Under the pieces are notes generated by a model, which saw only the letters and a program-made list of their open reading frames with translations, was not told the origin of the DNA and searched no databases. A stretch of DNA of 64,000 nt from Gnetum montanum (lineage: Eukaryota; Streptophyta; Gnetopsida; Gnetales; Gnetaceae): positions 951,147-1,015,146 of the forward strand of contig MNCI01004113.1 of NCBI GenBank assembly GCA_015680685.1, given 5' to 3'. Each line of letters opens with the position of its first letter. Positions within the stretch are counted from its first letter, which is position 1. Below, one piece after another: positions 43,237 to 55,183 of the stretch. The translations under genes and the position numbers were made by a program.

Positions 43237-46200
43237 TGTTGTCACATTTACATCATTTTTATGGAGCAGATTTTATGAGATAAGATTAACAAATAAAATT
43301 GTCCAATTTAGCTTCTCAAAGATGATTAGAAAATGAGAGTTAATTATTTATTTAAAATAGGGCAATGATGAGAAGTATGATAGAGAAAGGTGTTAAAGTA
43401 AAAGTGCTCTTTATATGCAAGGTGTGCACATTTTGAGTTCGTAATTCCAAAAGCATGAAATTAATGAATTCTTAGTAAGATGTTTCCAGCCTAAGCTATG
43501 AATATACTATAGTTTTCCCATGTATAATGGTGGAAGTGAAATTTGGGAATTAATTTGGAAATTCCAAAATAGTTCATTTGCAATTGTATCTCCATTAATT
43601 CTTACATTATATTAGTTTTTGAGTTTGTCAATTTCAATATAGTGGTAAATTGGATGTTTCAAAAAATGATAAATTTAAGTGGATAAATTTGTGCATATAA
43701 TTTTCCTAGAAATACGCAAGAAACTTTGTGGAAAACTGATGAATAACTCCATCACCTGAAAATCCATTATTATGGTGTACATTCATACAATTCATTATGC
43801 CATATTTCAATCTATGGTAGTTTCAAAACGGTGGTAGAAAATTAATTTGCAGAGCTAAGAATCCTAAATAAAACAAAGGGAAAGTATCCAGTTCAAGGGC
43901 TTAGCAGCCTTTGATAAACATTGGCAGAGCAAGACCATAATTTCAACACAAAATTAATTATATTTTTGTTAAATGGTGTTGAAAACAGTTAACGAAATTT
44001 CCTAAAAATTCATCATTATTCTGGAAGAGAAACCTTTTCCATAGAAAAAATTATGACAATACGAAATGCAGCAGCAAACAAATGAAAATTCACAATTTCC
44101 AAAAAAAACAAGCCCAATAACTAGGAAAAGAAGAAGATTTGTACCAAATTAGTGTTCTAGAGAAAATGATCATGCCAAACCTACAAGCATTAGTAATTCA
44201 ACATTTAAAAAAAAATCCCTAAGGCAACGACTACCAAATATTGGAAAATTGCAGGGCATCAATGCGGTGAAACCAGAATATGGCCTGAATCTACGATTTC
44301 TTCTCCATGATAGAGGCAGTAGTTACAAAGCAACACCAAGCGGTAATGAGTGTGAAGACCAAGGGCAACGCCAGTGAGAGTGCCATGCCTTAACTATAGC
44401 AACCCAAAAGTAGGGGACAGAGGACACACAAGGAATGTGCACGATAGAGGCAACATAGCAACCGACATGACATGATAGCCACAAAGACAAACATTGATGC
44501 AAGGCCAATTAGATACAAACCACATGTATGAAGGTCACATCACCTTAATAACAATTATATTTTAAAACAAAAGCAGATTATCACAAACAAACAAAATTAA
44601 GGTTTATTTAAATTACAACTAGTAATTTTAAAAAAAGAAGTTTACAATTTCAAAATGGGTGAATCTATTATCATTTAATAAATATAACTCTACTTTTTTA
44701 GAATTAAAAATTTTCAGTTGAAATTTTAAATAAATATCCTTGATATTTGTAAGGTTTTAGCTGCCAAGAAGACACTTGCCAACAATGGCTCTGTTGTCAC
44801 ATTTTGGCCATTTCATGGAGCAGTGATGATCATTGCTAAAGAAAATTTGATTTCAAATTTTATTCCAAAATTTATGAACTAAAGAAAGGTTAACCCAAAA
44901 AGGTAGAAGATGGGTACCTTATCAAAATAAGAATGTAGAAGATAGGTAACTTATCAAACTAAGGATTGACATATTGATGTTGATAACTCACTATGTGAGG
45001 CCTATGAAGAAAACTAAATGGCATGGGAATGGATGCATTAGGAGCAGGAACAACACAAAAACCAAATTGTAAAGCATACACAAGTAGTGAAAATTTTTTA
45101 CTAAATTAAAAAAGAAAAAGAAAAACTATGATAGAGGTGGAGTAAAATCCATGATGCTCAGTACCGTGGATAGTGCACCAAAAAAATTGTTGTTGCAGAA
45201 TACATGACAATGGAGCCATCATATTTGATTATTACAACAATATCTTATATGAGGTAGTATATTTGACTAAGCTGAGGTCCTGAGTTTACTTTTCAAGGTA
45301 TAAGGTTTATTTGCATCTATTTTTGAAAATGTTGCCTGCTGCCGAGGTAAGGCAGTTATCAACAATGCTATCGTGTATGGCTCTCAACGCTTGTTCAACC
45401 TCATTGACCATAACACAACATATCAATCCACGATGGATCTGACATGTAGAATAATTGTACGGCCTACTGCTGGGCCTCATCCTAATGTTGCTCTACAACT
45501 GCATCACCTGTTTTCTTTGTGCGGCCACCCTTGTTACTCTGGCTGCTTTCATGTTTTGAATTTTTGCAGCACTGCCTCCAACTCTAGCCAACCCTCCAAC
45601 GCTTGATAGCACTTATTAATTGTCGAATCGTCATTCACCATGTAGCACCATGCTCCATCTCCTTGACACGCGCTTAGGATCCTCAACATGTACCCTTTTG
45701 TACCTCGCCTTGTTTTCAGAAGAGAGTGTGATGGAAAAAGTAGTATATGTTTGGATATTGTTATCACTCTGACTACATAAAAATAGTGGCTTTTCCAAAA
45801 TAACTTATGCCCTACCTGTGAGGTGTCTACGTCAGCCTAGTTTTGTCACATATATTACTGCGGATATATATTTGTTATCAAATTCATTGTATTTAAGGCA
45901 TGGATATTTCATACTTTTGTAAGCATATATGGATCAACTTTACTACTTTCTTGCAATGGCCTAATGTCCGGCAACCTCTAGATTGCCATATTATTATTAT
46001 GATTATTATTATTATTATTGTGATTTAAGAAAAAAGGAAAATTATTTGTATGATTGTCATTTGCAAAAAGCACTTGTTAGAAATGGGTGCTTAATGAATG
46101 TCTCATTTGAATTGAAGTGTTAATTATTTTTTTCTAGTAAATAACTATCTTGGTGATTGTAACTACCAAAAAGAGGAAACTTGGAAATTATGATTATAAC

Positions 46201-48009
46201 TAATTATCATTAATTCATACAGTGGTTATAACCAACCTCCATAACATTTGTAACATACCTCAACTTCTCATGATGTTTGTAACCACCCTGAAGCCACTAT
46301 AAATAGAGCTTCAAGGGTAGACATTTGTTTTGGGGGCAAGGGGGAGGAGGGCAAGCATACAAGTGGGGGGAAAGAGACTCAGAAAAAGAAGACATTTGAA
46401 GAATTCTTGTAAGATGGCTTGCTAATCTATCAATTTGGCTACTTTTTTTTAATCATGTGAGTTCATTTTTTCCCATTTTGTTTTAGTTGCTTAGCTAATA
46501 TTTTAATTAGTATCATGTTTGGCATTTAATTTTCAGATTTTTCCTAAGTTGCTTTTATAGCTTTGTTTCATAACTACTAAGCCTATTTGGAGATATCTAG
46601 GCCTTGGTATTGCTAGAGACTAGTAAGCACCTAAACCTTGTTAGAAGAACACCTTCGATCTCGTAACTTCCCAAAGTTACAAGACCTGGAGGCCCACAAC
46701 GTTGGTAGTCCCAAATGGTCATCAACAAGCTTATTTTTCTTGGAGAAGTTATAACTTCTTATGGAAGTTAAGAATAAATTCCCTAAATATTTGTAATTCC
46801 CTTAACTTATCATGATTATTGTAACAACCCTAAGTTCACTATAAAAGGACCTTCAAACGTAAAATTAAAGGGAGAGATTTGGGGGAAAAGCAACTTTAAA
46901 GAATATTGAAGATTTCTTATAAATCATGGCTTTTTAAAGACATAAATTCAACTACTTTGTTATAATCTTATGAGTTCATTCATTCCCACTTTGTTTTAAT
47001 TACTTAACTAATGATTTACTAGTATCATGCTTGCAATTTAATTTTGGGATTTTTCTAGGTTGACTTTATAGCTCTATTTTTATGCAATATTATACTTCTA
47101 TTAAGGTTTTTCATATAAGAGCTTATGTTGTAGAAAAGCATCTTGAGCAGTTTAACAATAATTTCATGTAGAAATTGTCTATTTGTGTTTTGGGAATCTA
47201 GAAAATATTTGATATTTTGAGATGACTAAAATAGCTTCATTGTTTTCAAGTATATTGCCTTAGTATTTCAATCCTAAATTTGTCAAATTATTCTAAAGAC
47301 TCTATTGAATGCAATTCTTGATAACTATTAACTAGTCAAAATAGAAGCTCCTACTTTGTCGTTTACACAACATTTTTGATAGTGTACTAATATTTTCTTT
47401 CACAAATTTGCTTGTTGAGCTCAAAGAGTTTGGATAATTTGTAGTTAGACTAAATTTGAATAGCTTTATTGTGAAGTGTTTTCCCATGTTAATTTATCTT
47501 GCTTAAATGTTTGAGATACTACACAAATCTACTTTCTTTTCTTTTCTCTGTCTAAGTCCATTAAATCTTGCTCTATTTTTATTTATCTTGTGGAATTTTC
47601 TCTCTAGGGAAAATTAGGAGTAGATTGGCATAATTATGCTCAAATGTTTTTATGAAATGTTATTTGTTACAAGTAGTGTACTATAGGAACTATATAGACT
47701 AAGTGAGTGGACAAAATAAAAACCTTCAACAACTCATAGTATTCAACAAAATTAGCTAAATCTCTTATATGATAGCTAATTATAGTTTCATACACAACCC
47801 AACCATTTCAACATTCAAAATATCAAAGACATACTCATGTTTAGTTTGTTTCATAACCACTAAGTCTATTTGGAGGTATCTGGGCCCTAGTGTTGCCAAA
47901 TACCAGAAAACACCTAAATCCTATTTGAAGAATACCTTCACATCTTGTGATCCCCAAAGTCACAAAACCAAAGGTCCCCAACATTGGTAGTCCCAAACGA
48001 TCACCAACA
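43237..48009 (+). repeat. R3: complete giant Tat-type LTR (about 4773 bp)
   Basis: Starts TGTTGTCACATTT and ends TCACCAACA, giving TGTTG/CAACA ends. Largely colinear with R2 to about 45960, then differs by a replaced segment, then colinear again from about 46728. It contains an ATT-trinucleotide tract (45988-46018) and two TATA boxes (46296-46306 and 46838-46848). No coding sequence is supported. Confidence 0.78.
45960..46727 (+). repeat. Extra promoter-to-end cassette inside R3
   Basis: This segment begins after GGCCTAA with TGTCCGGCAACC. It contains its own CACTATAAATAGAGCTTC promoter, the CATGTGAGTTCATT segment and the AACTACTAAGCCTATTTGG LTR-end block, finishing GGTCATCAACA. So the last about 0.75 kb of a related LTR lies inside R3, before R3's own promoter and end. 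Flanks show no clear 5-base duplication and R2 differs at the same place, so recombination is as likely as insertion of a related solo LTR. Confidence 0.55.
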
Positions 48010-48570
48010 GAAACTTATTCAACCCCTCCTTCTAAGTTCTTAATTTTGTGGGTGTTCTTCATTGATTCATCTTTTGTGTGTTTTTTATGTTGTGAGCTTC
48101 AATTATAATGATTCCATAAATCAAGTTACACTCTTTCCTTGATCATTTTCTTTCTTTCTTTGTAGCCCTATAAGGTTGATGTTCTTCTTACAAGAAGGCA
48201 TCTTTGTTGAGCTTATCAGGACCTTATGAGGTTAAGTGGTCTTGTAGCAACAAAACACTCTGGTGTGGAGCTCACATTTCTAAAGGTTGTAGGATCCTTT
48301 AAACCACATTTTGAGTTTGTTCATACTTTGCAGGGCTAAGTGGTTTCACAGCGATGAAACACTCCAACACAGAGCTCAAATTTTGTAAAGGTTGTGATGC
48401 CCTCTAAATCACATTTTTTAAGGAACAAAGTTCAAAGGTGTATAAGGATTCTATCCTTCAAGTGTTGATGTACCTAAGTTTGGAAGCCATGTAAAAATTA
48501 TGTTTGCTTTTGGTGGTTGTAGTGATTTTAATTAGGGAACTTATTCAACCCTCCTTCTAAGTTCTCGGTC
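48010..48570 (+). repeat. Copia-type LTR fragment flanking the Tat array
   Basis: Blocks CCCTATAAGGTTGATGTTCT, TACAAGAAGGCATC, GAAACACTCCAACAC and AACTTATTCAACCCTCCTTC match the second half of the copia 5' LTR at 51720-52124. A piece of the LTR end also lies at 48012-48045. The Tat array probably inserted in or beside an older related copia LTR. Confidence 0.6.
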
Positions 48571-50800
48571 CATAACCTTAACTTAATATATACGTGATGT
48601 CCCTCATTTCTTTCCCTAGTTTATTATTTTCTTGATTTTGTAACTTTTTGTTTAATATATCCTCTCGCATGATTCTCCATTCCTTGTTAAACACCCATTT
48701 CTATCTATCTCCCTTCCTATCATAAACACATTAGTGAGGATTAAGCAACTGTATTCAATGCCAGTGAGGATGTGTTGAGAGCTTAAGTATGATATGATAT
48801 GAGCACTAATTAATGACATCCATTAAACCATATTATGTATAGGATTTATTCATACCCCTCACTATGGCACAACACCATTCTTATAAATAGTTTATTGGGA
48901 ATATCTTAACATTCTCCCCTTGTCCTATTTTCATTTCTTTCCCTTTCCTTTGCAAGTATATCACCAAATTATCATTAAATTATTTCTTAATGGATCCTTC
49001 TTCAACATCTTAGCAGCATCCATCAAAAGAGGGCAATGTTGTATCCACTTTTTTGATACCTCAATTACCAAGACAAGTGTAGTTTCAACATTTTCACATC
49101 CACTTGGATCCTCAAAATGCCATCATCAATGATAGTTTAAGCTTTTATGGGCTTCCAGTGGGTGATCCTAACCCTATCCCAAAGGACATGTCAATTTGAG
49201 TACTTTCAATAGCCTTCAAAAGATTCAATGGGGATACCTTGGCTAAGTGATACTAGTTGATGCTCATGTAGCATCAACATCACTTATCCAACATCACCTA
49301 CATTTCACTATCAAGAAACTCATCTCTAGACTATGTTTTAAGCCCCATCGAACCTCCAATGACTATTCCACATCACCCTCAAGATAGGTATCAATTTCAA
49401 TAATTTTGATAGCATGCAAAGCTCTAAAACAATAAGTCCCATCCAAGTGATACTAATACAACATGAACATTACCTACACAACATCACTTATGTTTCCAAA
49501 TCCCAAAACTTGCCTTCCAAGCTCAATTTCACTGCGTCAAACCTCCCACAATTAGTCTATAGCATCCCTGATGTGAGTGACATTAGCTTTGACAATTCCT
49601 TGGGTCTCAAAATGCACATGTTAATATGTTTTAATCCCATGATGCTCAAGTGATGCTAACACAATGTTAGCATCACCTACAAACATCACCCAAAAATCAT
49701 AATACAAGAACTTAAGTTTGAACATTATTTTTAAGTTTTGTATGACCCTGGAATCCATTCAACATTATCTCAACAATATTTGACATTAGTTTAGGCATCA
49801 ATGATGATCCTTAAGATCTTGGATTTACAATTTGGAGTGTATTGCATCAACTTATGTAAATGCAAGTGACATTGGTGTAACATTAGTATCATTATGTCAC
49901 CTATCTATATAATAATTATCGTTTGAACCTAGCATGCACTTCAAGTTACTAAAAATGAACTTTTAGTTTATTGCACTTAACTCCAACTGATTTTGTAGAA
50001 ACCCTAATCCTATAAATACCAAGCTTAAACATCAAATTGGGACCTACTTCTTAATTGAGAGCACTTTTTGAATTTCTAGAGATCTAAAGTATTAGTAATT
50101 ACATCAACTACATACCTGTGAGCTCCTTGACCATCCTAGCATCCTCAAAAGTCCTTGATATTAGTCTTGGCACTTGTGTCATTGGTAGCACATGTGAACA
50201 CACTAACATAGCAATAGCGTCACCTACTAGAACATCAACATAACCTAGAGGATGGTACTTGAAAACAACCCTCTTTCAACCTCGAATCAACTATGAAGAA
50301 TGTCAATGGATTCTTCATTCATATGTGAACCCATATTAAATTCCATCCTTTAAATCCTCCTTTTTCTTATGAACTAAGTCCCAAGTTCTAATTTAAATTT
50401 ACAATTTGTAATTCACACCATTGTAAATCTTGGCCCTTCCTATGAGGCAAACTTTGTCTATTAGTTTGTTTAATAAAGCATTTCATTTGTTGGGAAAGAG
50501 AAGCCAAATCTATTTTCACATATTAATCTCCCACCTCTTATTCATTTTGTGGTTCTTACTTGTTCTAAGTACATTTACATTTTTGATATTTTTATCATAC
50601 ATAGCTTTCATTACATCAAATTCATCACCAAGTTTATCATTAATTATCCCCATCGATTCTACTCTTGATCAATAGACCATGTCCATATTCAATTGGAGGT
50701 TCATTTCCTTTCATTTCCTTATCATTTATTTATCAAAGGATTATGAATGCATGCTTGCATATTTGTAAATATTTTTTCAAAAAAAACCAATAGTTGAACT
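48571..50800 (+). other. Noncoding region with degenerate direct repeats
   Basis: No coding region is supported. From about 49230 to 50240 the string GTGATRCTA ... CATCACCTA recurs near 49245, 49445, 49650, 49870 and 50175, a period of roughly 200-300 bases, within sequence that otherwise differs. AT-rich, no recognised mobile-element ends. 48571-49230 and 50240-50800 show nothing specific. Confidence 0.45.
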
Positions 50801-50819
50801 TTGGAAGAAAACTACAAAC

Positions 50820-50990
50820 AAATCACATCATGATCAACATGCTCACCAATTGTTGGAGCTAGTTCAAGGTGGAAATGAATCAAATTTAAGTGAAGTAGAT
50901 GATCTACTCATGTTCAAGCAAGATCAAATCTATGTTCTTGGGAAAGGCACAAGTACTATTCATTTAAAGATCTACTCTTAAATATGCAAG
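50820..50990 (+). pseudogene. Possible Ty3 integrase scrap at the copia insertion point
   Basis: One frame reads HAHQLLELVQGGNESNLSEV then DDLLMFKQDQIYVLGKGTST, which resembles the stretch between RNase H and integrase in Ty3 elements (a hydrophobic LLMFK followed by IYV). It stops exactly where the copia LTR begins. Too short to be sure. Confidence 0.3.
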
Positions 50991-50997
50991 AGATTTT

Positions 50998-52124
50998 TGT
51001 TGACCTTTTAATATGTCAAAACCCTAAGGAAAATGAAGAATAATAGAATGTTTGTTGTGGATGATGTATTTGTAGGGCAAGAACGCAAGGAAAATAAAAT
51101 GAGATCTACAACTTAATAAGCCAAGATGAGAACATGAATGAGCATGGATTGAAACCAAAAACTTCAATTAAGTGAAGATGTTCCAAGGATTGGGAAGAAG
51201 CCAAATTAATGAGATAAATCTTTAGGAACTAGAGCTTAGGAGTTGTGAAGATGTCTCTAAGAAAAAGTAGATGTCTCAATTGAGAAGAATGCATTCACAG
51301 GAAGACATCTTAAAAAAATAGAAGACATCTCCTTTATAGAGTAGATGACTCCCCAAATACTTCTTCTAAGAGACATCCCATTCTTCAAGAAGATGTCTTT
51401 CTAGAATTAAGGCAAATCTCAAGTAGACATCCCAACATCAAAAGAGATGTCTACACTAGCCATTAGGTAGTCGTTGCACTACTTTTGAAGAGTTTTTGGA
51501 AACTCCAAAGATATTAGAGGACATTAAATTCTTGGAAATTGTGCAAGCACTGTGCACATAAAAGTAATCATTGTCAAATCTATTCTCTTGTACTTCTGTC
51601 CTTCATTGTCGCATCATTTGTATAGTTATATGTAAATTCTTTGTTGAATTAAGCTTCAACAACAAGGACTTGTAATTATAGTTACATTCTTTCCTTGTAT
51701 CATTTACTTTTTTCTTGTTGCCCTACGAGGTTGATGTGCTTCTTACAAGAAGGCATCCTTACTAACCTTGTTGGGATCCTGCAAGATTAAGTAGTTTTGC
51801 AGTGCCAAAACACTCCAGAGCATAGCTCAATTTTGTAAAGGTTTTTGGATCCACATTCTGAGCTTGATGTGACCTTGTGGGGTTGAGTGGTTTAGTAATG
51901 ATGAAACACTCCAATGTAGAGTTTAGTGCTTGTACAGGGTGTGATGCCCTTCAAACCACATTTTTTAAGGAATAAAGTCCAAAGGTATGCATAGATTCTA
52001 CCCTACAAGCATGGATATACCCAAGTTGGGGAACCACGTAAAATTTTTGTGTGATTTTTTGTGGCTAATTAATTTTCAATTTAGGGAACTTATTCAACTA
52101 TCCCTTCTAAGTTCTTGATCCTCA
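50998..52124 (+). repeat. Copia 5' LTR (about 1127 bp)
   Basis: Starts TGTTGACCTTTTAATATG and ends CTTGATCCTCA before the primer site. The 3' copy aligns from 54548. It contains an AGACATC/GATGTCT array (51249-51455). Confidence 0.72.
51249..51455 (+). promoter_or_regulatory. AGACATC / GATGTCT array in copia LTR
   Basis: At least eight AGACATC or GATGTCT motifs in both orientations within about 200 bases, some inside TGTCTC or GAGACA (51252-51257, 51272-51277, 51370-51375). TGTCTC is the classic auxin response element. The array persists in the 3' LTR (54794-54985). A role in hormone response is inference only. Confidence 0.5.
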
Positions 52125-52126
52125 AG

Positions 52127-52139
52127 TAGTATCAAAGCA
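52127..52139 (+). other. Primer binding site, initiator Met tRNA (copia)
   Basis: TAGTATCAAAGCA matches the plant copia primer site TGGTATCAGAGC with two transitions within 12 bases. It is 2 bases after the LTR end. Confidence 0.75.
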
Positions 52140-52439
52140 AGGCAACCTCTGATAGATAAAGAAACAAGAACAAGGAAGGGGAAACCAATATCAGGCACAA
52201 TTGCACAAGTAGACTAATGTGCTTCATCAATTATTATATTCAATTCCTATATCACATTGATAAAAGTAAGTCTTTTATTCCCTCTTTCACATTTAGTCAA
52301 GAACTTTAAATTGTTTCTTTTTTGGAAAATTTGAACATGTTCAAGCATATTGTTATTTTAGGATAATACATCACACTTGGTCTTTGCAAAGTAGTCTAGG
52401 CAAGGTGCTTTGCAGGTTTGGAAACAAAAAGAGAAGAAG

Positions 52440-52730
52440 CTTGAACAAAACATGATGGCACAAGTAGCTCTCTCTAATTCCAATACAAGAATGTGGTATA
52501 TTGATAGTGGATGTTCAAGACATGAAAAGAGCTAAAAACCAATTTGCTCACTTCACCAAACAAAATTATGAAACCATCACTTTTGGAGATGATATGGAGG
52601 CTCCAATAATAGATATCGGTACCATAGGAGGAAAAGGTAAACAACAACCAACTATAAGTAAGATTTTCTTTGTTTAAGGCTTGAAACATAATCTTCTCAG
52701 TGTTAGTCAACTTTGTGATTTAAATTTTAA
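52440..52730 (+). pseudogene. pro: Copia protease and flanking
   Basis: MAQVALSNSNTRMWYIDSGC then SRHE: the copia protease active site W-x-x-D-S-G-C. NLLSVSQLCDLNFNLTF follows. The roughly 300 bases between primer site and this motif cannot hold a normal Gag, so Gag is deleted. Stops present. Confidence 0.75.
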
Positions 52731-53860
52731 TCTTACTTTTTCTAAATAAGCTTATAAAATACAAGACTTAAGCACTGAAAACATTATTATAGAAGGAATT
52801 AGAAAAGAAAACATTTATACCACTATATTTCGAGACAATCCTAACATTAAATCTAAGTGCTTTATCAACAATACAAATGATGCTCATCTATGGCATACGA
52901 AACTGGGCCACATAAACAAGGAAATTCTTCAAACTCTTGTAACAAAGGAAATGGTTCGTGGACTATTCAAACTCAAAGACTTTAATCTAAACACTTCTAA
53001 AGCATGCCAAAAAGAAAAGCAAATAAGGGTAAGGTTTAGTAAGAAAAATTGCATATCTACCTCTTGTCCCCTAGATTTAATTCACGTGGATCTGGTTAGT
53101 ACTTCTCAAATACTAAGTTTGGAAAAGAAAAGATATTTTCTAACTATTGTCAACGATTATTCTCATTTTACTTAGGTAGCATTTTTGTATCACAAGGATG
53201 AGGTATTTGATCACTTCTTGTGAATTTCCAATCAAATTTAAAAAGAAATAGACTATGGTGTTAAGGTCATTAGAAGTGATAATGGAGGAAAATTCAAGAA
53301 TGCTAAATATAAGAAATTTTGTTAAATGAACAAAATATTTCATCAATTTTCTACTACAAGAACTCCTCAACAAAATTGTATAGCCAAACAAAAAATAGGA
53401 TCTTGAATGAAATGGAAAGAACTATTTTAAATGACCAAAATCTTCCTTACCACTTATGGGCTAAAGTAATCAACACTACCTGCTATGTCTCCAACAGAGT
53501 TCTAGTAAGAAGATTTACCTCTAAAACTCTCTGTGAATTATGGACTAGAAGAAAACCTTCAGTAGGCTATTTTCATGATTTTGGTTCAAAATTTTATGGT
53601 TTAAATGATAAAGATGTCTTGAGAGAATTTCATCCTAAAACGAATGAAGGTATTTTCTTCGGATATTCTTCAGTTAGTAGAGCTTATAGAGCTTTCAATA
53701 AAAGAATAAATGTTGTAGAAGAAACTATAAATGTTAAAATTGATGATAGTGACATTACTTCTCCAAAATCTAATGATGAAGTTCTTCCAATTCAAAAATC
53801 TCATTTAAAGATGATAAAACATGTTTTTCATTATTTAAGGGGAACTAATCACTAGGGTCA
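52731..53860 (+). pseudogene. int: Copia integrase (decayed)
   Basis: HLWHTKLGHINKEILQTL (zinc-binding region), CPLDLIHVDLVSTSQILSLE, KRYFLTIVNDYSHFT, VIRSDNGGKFKN, then TILNDQNLPYHLWAKVINTT and the C-terminal block FYGLNDKDVLREFHPKTNEGIFFGYS. The catalytic D-N-G is kept. Frameshift near 53320 and stops. Confidence 0.8.
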
Positions 53861-54340
53861 TTAGTATCCAAAGGATTTCAAACTTTACCTTGCTAGATAT
53901 TGTGATGCAAAGTGGGCAGGTTGTTGAAATGATCGTTGAAGTACAAGTGGAAATTACTTTTTTCTAGGAAAAAGCCTTGTCTCTTGGATAACCAAAAGCA
54001 AAATTCTATAACTCTTTCTACAGCAGAACCTATTGTGCTCAACGTTTAAGGATGTATGAAACACTCAAATATTTAGAGCTAAAACCTCAATCTACACCAA
54101 TTTATTGTGACAACAACAGTGCCATCAACATGACAAAGAATCCTATTCCACATTCACGTACCAAACACATTGAGATTCAACATCACTTTATAAGAGAGCA
54201 CACTCAATTGGGGTACATGAAACTCAAATTTATTGTAATTGAAAATCAACTTGCATATGCATTCACTAAATCCCTTGATGGGCAAAGATTAATTGCTCTC
54301 TATAAAGATATGGGGATAGAACCATATCCTTTCAAGTAAG
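53800..54340 (+). pseudogene. rnh: Copia RT end and RNase H (RT mostly deleted)
   Basis: LPIQKSHLKMIKHVFHYLRG joins the integrase C-terminal part directly to the RT tail, so the RT palm is missing. Then DAKWAG-like and FFLGKSLVSWITKSK segments with stops, and IYCDNNSAINMTKNPIPHSR, TKHIEIQHHFIREHT and FTKSLDG (54052-54339), the end of copia RNase H. Confidence 0.78.
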
Positions 54341-54547
54341 TTTTTATTTTTCTCTTTTAATAAAACATATTTTTTCACATACACAAACAAAACAACAAAA
54401 ATAAAATATATATCTATATATCTTTTTTTCAAGGGGAGTTTTTCCAACCCTTTTTTTTTGTTTCTATCCAAAAATAGGGAGACCTAGTATGAAAACTACT
54501 AATCCATTTTCTTAAGTTTTGGACATCACCAAAAATGGGAAGATTTT
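54341..54547 (+). other. Copia 3' internal end
   Basis: AT-rich noncoding sequence with T and TA runs. A purine-rich stretch (AAAAATGGGAAGA) ends before the 3' LTR at about 54548. Confidence 0.5.
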
Positions 54548-55183
54548 TGACCTTTTGGTATGTTAAAACCTTAAAGAAAATGGAGTACAATAGAAGTTTT
54601 ATTGTGGATGATGTGTTTGTAGGGCAAGAACTCATGGAAAATGACATGAGATCTACAACTTAATGAGCCAAGATGAGAACATGAATGAGCATGGACTGAA
54701 ACCAAAGACTACAATCAAATGAAGATGCTCCAAGGATTGGAAAGAAGCCAAATCAATGAGATAAAACCTCAAGAACCAAAGCTCAGGAGTTGAGAAGACA
54801 TCTCTAAGAAAAAGTAGATGTTCCAACTAAGAAGAATTCATTCACAATAATATGTCTTAAAAAAATAACAAACATCTCCCCAAAGATGTCTCCTAAGAGA
54901 CGTCCCATTCTTCAAGAAGACGTCTCTGAAGAATTAAGGTGGATCTTAGATAGATGTCCCAACTTCAAAAGAGACATCTACGCTAGCCATTGGGTAGTTG
55001 GTGCATGAATTCTGAGGAGTTTTTGGAAACTCCAAACCTATGAGAAGAAATTAAATTATTTGGAGTTGTTTAAGCACAATTCACATAAAAGAAATCATTA
55101 TCAAATCTATGCTCTTGTATTTGTGTCCTTCATGGTCACATCATTTGGTTAATTATATGTAAATTTTTTGTTGAATTGAGCTT
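54548..55183 (+). repeat. Copia 3' LTR, truncated by G4
   Basis: Matches 50999-51660 of the 5' LTR (GACCTTTT, GATGATGTGTTTGTAGGGCA, GAGCATGGACTGAAACC). Stops at TTGAATTGAGCTT where G4 begins; the rest should lie beyond the window. Confidence 0.8.

Larger units (their letters stand above)
4617..48009 (+). mobile_element. Tat-like Ty3 retrotransposon in a tandem LTR-internal-LTR-internal-LTR array
   Basis: Two internal regions with the same gene order (4774-10860 and 15617-43236) alternate with copies of one giant LTR (R1 tail to 4773, R2 10861-15616, R3 43237-48009). The R2 and R3 starts (TGTTGTCACATTTACATC) follow the same purine tract, and R3 ends CAACA, inverse to TGTTG. The extra RNase H and the very long LTR are traits of the plant Tat group. 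Sharing of the middle LTR suggests unequal recombination between LTRs rather than two separate insertions. Later insertions by G1, S1, G2 and G3 interrupt it. All coding parts are broken. Confidence 0.78.
50998..55183 (+). mobile_element. Decayed, internally deleted Ty1/copia element
   Basis: 5' LTR 50998-52124, initiator-Met-type primer site, protease and integrase fragments in copia order, RNase H end, purine-rich tract, and a 3' LTR cut by G4 at 55184. Gag and almost all of RT are missing. Order protease - integrase - (RT) - RNase H identifies Ty1/copia. Confidence 0.82.

Noticed and set aside
49230-50240. CRISPR-like repeat array
   Set aside because: Units are degenerate, unequal in spacing and in a plant nuclear context.
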